A stretch of DNA of 8,468 nucleotides from JACRBK01 sp964427955 (lineage in GTDB: Bacteria > Chloroflexota > Anaerolineae > Aggregatilineales > Aggregatilineaceae), in assembly GCA_964427955.1 (NCBI GenBank), contig CAYRWY010000256.1:1-8468 (forward strand), in the 5' to 3' direction. The translations under genes were made by a program, and so were the position numbers. Numbering within the stretch: position 1 is the first letter of the stretch; the number at the start of each line of letters is the position of its first letter. Positions 6,072 through 8,468 of this stretch are shown one piece after another. The notes under the pieces are model-generated. The model was not told the DNA's origin. It did no database searches and saw nothing but the letters and a program-made list of their open reading frames with translations.

Positions 6072-7676
6072 TCACTGGGGAGTGGTGGTTCGCAGGTCCA
6101 GGCCGTTGATCGTCACCGTCGTGAGAAAACCGCTGGCAAACCGGACGGTGTCGTCCGGCTGGACGTCCAGCCAGCGCGACAGCGTCACGCCCTCGGCCCC
6201 GCCGTTGTAGAGGGCTAGCTGCGCGACCAGGTGCCCATCGGCGGTGTCATAAGCCAATAACTGCCCATCGGTCGTGAGCGCGTAGATCAGGCTGCCGCCG
6301 CCGATACCCAGCAGCGGCGGGCGCACGTGGCTGCCCGGCAGGTAGGCGATCCAGAGCAGGCTGCCCTCCGGCGTGTAGGCATACAGCGAGCGCCCTTCGC
6401 CGCTGTAGACGTAAATCGTCCCCGACGAACTGGGGAACAGCCGCGCACCGGAAACGATGGCTCGCCCCGTGTCGAACAGCGGCGTAACGGTGAGCGCCGT
6501 GTCGATCCGGGAGACACTCGATCCCATCAGCAGCAGAAAGCCGCCGTCCGACCCTGCCGTGGGAATCACCAGATCGGGGAAGGTGGTCTGCACCAACGGG
6601 CTGCCGTTCGCGTCGAAGATCGCTAACTGGTGGTTTCGGGTGCTGACCGCCAGCCGATTCCCGCTGATCGCCCACTGTTCCAATCCCCCGTCCAGCGCCG
6701 CACTCTGCCAGAGCCGGGTGCCATCGGGACGATAAGCCGCCAGGGTGTAATCGTCCAGCATGAAGATCAGGTCGCTGCCGAACAGCAGCGGGCCCACTTT
6801 GGCGCCCGCGATCTGCCAGGACGCGCTGTAGTTCCCGCTGCGCACGATCAGAACCTGCCCCGTCGAGGTCAGGGCCAGTATCCGGCCATCCGGCAGGGCG
6901 ACCAGACCGGTGGTGCTGCCGAGCGTGTCGAATTTCCAGAGGCTTTCGCCGTCGGGCGTGATCGCTTCCAGGTACTGGCTGTGGGCGATCACGTACGTGC
7001 CATCGGGCAGGGGCAGCGGCGGCAGGATGGGGCGTTCGAGCAGTGAGAAATGGCTCCTGTAAGCGGGCAGCGCCCAGATATTGGCCAGGTAGATGAAGTC
7101 GAGGGGATGGTACCAGCCTAACCCCAGTGGGTTGGTCTCCGTATAGCCGGGGCCGCCTTCGTAACGGTAGCGGGTGCGGATTTCGAAATGCAGATGCGGG
7201 CGCCCGCGCGACGGAAAGCCGATCGCGCCTACCACGTCGCCGCGTTCGACACATTGGCCGACCGCGGGAAAAGTGTGGCCGTTCAGTTCTTCCATGTGCC
7301 CGTACAGCGAATTGACCAGCGTCCCGTCCGGCATGGTATGCTGGACGACGACCACGCCCTTTTCGGTATCCCAACCTTCGGGATCGCTGTAGGTCACGCG
7401 CCCGCGGGCCGCGGCCTGCACCGGATCGCCTAATTGCTCGAAGGCGACGTCGATCCCGGTATGGAAACCGCCGTATTCGGCGCGGTAGATGCCGAAATCC
7501 GTGTATTCCTGGTCAATGCCGGGCACCGGCAGGTCGAAGCGATCGACATAGCCGCACGGGGCGCGATCGGTCTGCGCCTCAAGGGGGGAGGCCCAGGCTG
7601 GCAGCAGGAGCGCCGCCAGCCCTACCATGATTGCTAGTGTTGCACGCCGTCTCATGAACGGCGGTTTCTCGGCCAT
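6072..7676 (-). CDS. secreted M23 (LytM-type) metallopeptidase fused to a PQQ-type beta-propeller
   Basis: A 534-residue exported protein. The N-terminus is basic followed by a hydrophobic run (about 13-26), with AWA (27-29) or LEA (32-34) as possible signal-peptidase sites. The M23 domain (about 60-195) has all zinc and catalytic residues: H72-T-G-I-D76, H127 in YGHM and H161-L-H163 in RPHLHFEI. It should cleave peptide cross-links of peptidoglycan or another glycine-containing peptide. From about 220 to 534 there are repeated beta-propeller blades of the form x-L-x-A-Y/I-x-x-D/E-G-x-x-L-W, for example around 236-248, 311-323, 350-362, 430-442 and 473-485. Only two cysteines (41 and 142) are seen and may form a disulfide. 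Met8 (7655) is an alternative start; the first Met lies 17 bases after the permease stop. It is convergent with the phosphoesterase-like gene, 14 bases apart, with no terminator visible between them. The propeller may bind substrate or the envelope (inference). Confidence 0.9.
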   Translation of the reverse strand: MAEKPPFMRRRATLAIMVGLAALLLPAWASPLEAQTDRAPCGYVDRFDLPVPGIDQEYTDFGIYRAEYGGFHTGIDVAFEQLGDPVQAAARGRVTYSDPEGWDTEKGVVVVQHTMPDGTLVNSLYGHMEELNGHTFPAVGQCVERGDVVGAIGFPSRGRPHLHFEIRTRYRYEGGPGYTETNPLGLGWYHPLDFIYLANIWALPAYRSHFSLLERPILPPLPLPDGTYVIAHSQYLEAITPDGESLWKFDTLGSTTGLVALPDGRILALTSTGQVLIVRSGNYSASWQIAGAKVGPLLFGSDLIFMLDDYTLAAYRPDGTRLWQSAALDGGLEQWAISGNRLAVSTRNHQLAIFDANGSPLVQTTFPDLVIPTAGSDGGFLLLMGSSVSRIDTALTVTPLFDTGRAIVSGARLFPSSSGTIYVYSGEGRSLYAYTPEGSLLWIAYLPGSHVRPPLLGIGGGSLIYALTTDGQLLAYDTADGHLVAQLALYNGGAEGVTLSRWLDVQPDDTVRFASGFLTTVTINGLDLRTTTPQ

Positions 7677-7693
7677 GTTGACTGCGACTGCGC

Positions 7694-8468
7694 TTAACCC
7701 TTCAATCCGGTCGTGGCGATCCCTTCGGTGAACTGCCGCTGGGCGATCAGATAGATGACCAGGACGGGCACCAGGGTAATCACCGACCCGGCCATGAGTT
7801 TGTTCAGATCGACGCCTGCTTCGGACGTGAACGCGTACAGGCCATACGAAATGGGCCGCCAGTTATCCGTGAAGGTGACGAGCAGCGGCCATTCCAGGGC
7901 GTTCCAGGTGCCGATGAAGGTGAAAATGATAGTCGTCACGATTGCCGCGCGCGAGATCGGCACGACGACCTGGAACAGGAACCGGATGTGCCCCGCCCCG
8001 TCGATCCGCGCGGCGTCCCACAGATCGTCGGGAATCTGCATGAAGAACTGGCGCAGCAGGAAGATGCTGAACGTGCTCGCCAGGAACGGTACCACCAGGG
8101 CGGGCCAACTGTCGATCCATTTCCATTTGATCGGCCCATCGACGGTAGTTGCCTCGCCGAGTCCCAGCACATTTTCCAGGCCCGCGGCGTCGACGGCGCG
8201 GTGGATCGGTTTGGCGATGGTCTTCCGCGCGTCGGTGATCCCCCAATCATCCTGTTTCTGGGGAAAATCCTGGGTGAAGAACCGGTCGATGTTGGTGACG
8301 GTGTTGCGGTTGGGGATCAGGACCACCATCGTCGGAATGAAGATGGTGGCCAGAAAGATGCTGAACAGCAGGTTGCGCCCCGGAAACTCGATCCGGGCGA
8401 AGGCATAGGCCGCCAGAATCGAGGTGACCGTTTGGCCCAGGGTCGTGCAGAAAGCGACTTTGACGCTG
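7694..8468 (-). CDS. carbohydrate ABC transporter permease, MalG type (5' end outside the window)
   Basis: Inner-membrane subunit of a CUT1 sugar importer. The frame is open to the window edge, and the residues upstream of an internal Met at 8329 are clearly family sequence (AAYAFARIEFPGRN, 8375-8416), so the gene begins beyond 8468. At least 257 residues are present. Counting from Met 8329, the coupling EAA motif, which docks the ATPase, is D105-A-A-R-I-D-G111 with V123-P124 nine to thirteen residues on. The hydrophobic segments are typical, and the ending RQFTEGIATTGLKG is a standard permease C-terminus. Between IPN (5-7) and WPAL (75-78) there are 67 residues where MalG-like proteins usually have about 14, so the extracytoplasmic loop carries roughly 50 extra residues. 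The sugar is unknown; the partner permease, binding protein and ATPase are not in the window. It is followed in the same direction by the M23 gene after 17 bases. Confidence 0.93.
   Translation of the reverse strand, partial: SVKVAFCTTLGQTVTSILAAYAFARIEFPGRNLLFSIFLATIFIPTMVVLIPNRNTVTNIDRFFTQDFPQKQDDWGITDARKTIAKPIHRAVDAAGLENVLGLGEATTVDGPIKWKWIDSWPALVVPFLASTFSIFLLRQFFMQIPDDLWDAARIDGAGHIRFLFQVVVPISRAAIVTTIIFTFIGTWNALEWPLLVTFTDNWRPISYGLYAFTSEAGVDLNKLMAGSVITLVPVLVIYLIAQRQFTEGIATTGLKG

Noticed and set aside
6247..7374. 375-residue open frame in a second minus-strand frame within the M23-propeller gene
   Set aside because: It lies within a gene with intact catalytic motifs and propeller repeats; the alternative product is Arg/Ala/Pro-rich and has no domain.
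8327..8329. Met codon at 8329 as the true start of the permease
   Set aside because: The frame continues upstream to the window edge with clear permease sequence, including AAYAFARIEFPGRN, so this Met is internal.

Overview
The window is GC-rich bacterial chromosomal DNA (except an AT-rich first ~100 bases), densely packed with protein genes. No rRNA, tRNA, CRISPR array or mobile element is visible. The style of the proteins (an FbaB-type class I aldolase, a multi-membrane-segment GT2 protein, a MalG-type sugar permease, an M23-plus-propeller secreted protein) and the frequent short GC hairpins between genes suggest a member of the Chloroflexota, perhaps Anaerolineae-like. That assignment is inference from general resemblance, not from a marker gene.

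Layout. (1) 1-115: AT-rich leader with a perfect inverted repeat. (2) 116-1588 (+): membrane-anchored family 2 glycosyltransferase. (3) 1597-1624: a good sigma-70-like promoter, then a same-strand gene train. It runs fbaB (1695-2756), a short-chain dehydrogenase-like protein (2827-3519), an unrecognised 330-residue protein (3576-4568) and an enoyl-CoA hydratase (4578-5354), and ends at a strong intrinsic terminator (5369-5400). Directly behind the terminator lies a TTG-started gene for a shrunken 5'-nucleotidase/UshA-like phosphoesterase (5416-6057). (4) Convergent to it on the minus strand, separated by 14 bases, are a secreted M23 peptidase fused to a PQQ-type beta-propeller (6072-7676) and, upstream of it in the same operon, the 3' part of a MalG-type carbohydrate ABC permease (7694 to the window edge).

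The aldolase and the hydratase look fully functional by their active-site residues and would serve glycolysis/gluconeogenesis and acyl-CoA metabolism. The most striking point is that the other members of the train look like degenerate enzymes. The SDR-like protein has lost the Ser, Tyr and Lys of the catalytic triad, has a Pro in the cofactor glycine motif and lacks the substrate loop. The phosphoesterase-like protein has lost the Asn-His metal/catalytic motif and the middle of its domain. The 330-residue protein has the outline of a zinc peptidase-like fold without HExxH (this last reading is tentative). These open, undamaged frames without catalytic residues suggest retained pseudoenzymes with binding or scaffold roles rather than decaying pseudogenes.

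The minus-strand pair points to the cell envelope: a secreted peptidoglycan-hydrolase-like protein co-transcribed with a sugar importer component, whose permease has an unusual insertion of about 50 residues in an extracytoplasmic loop.
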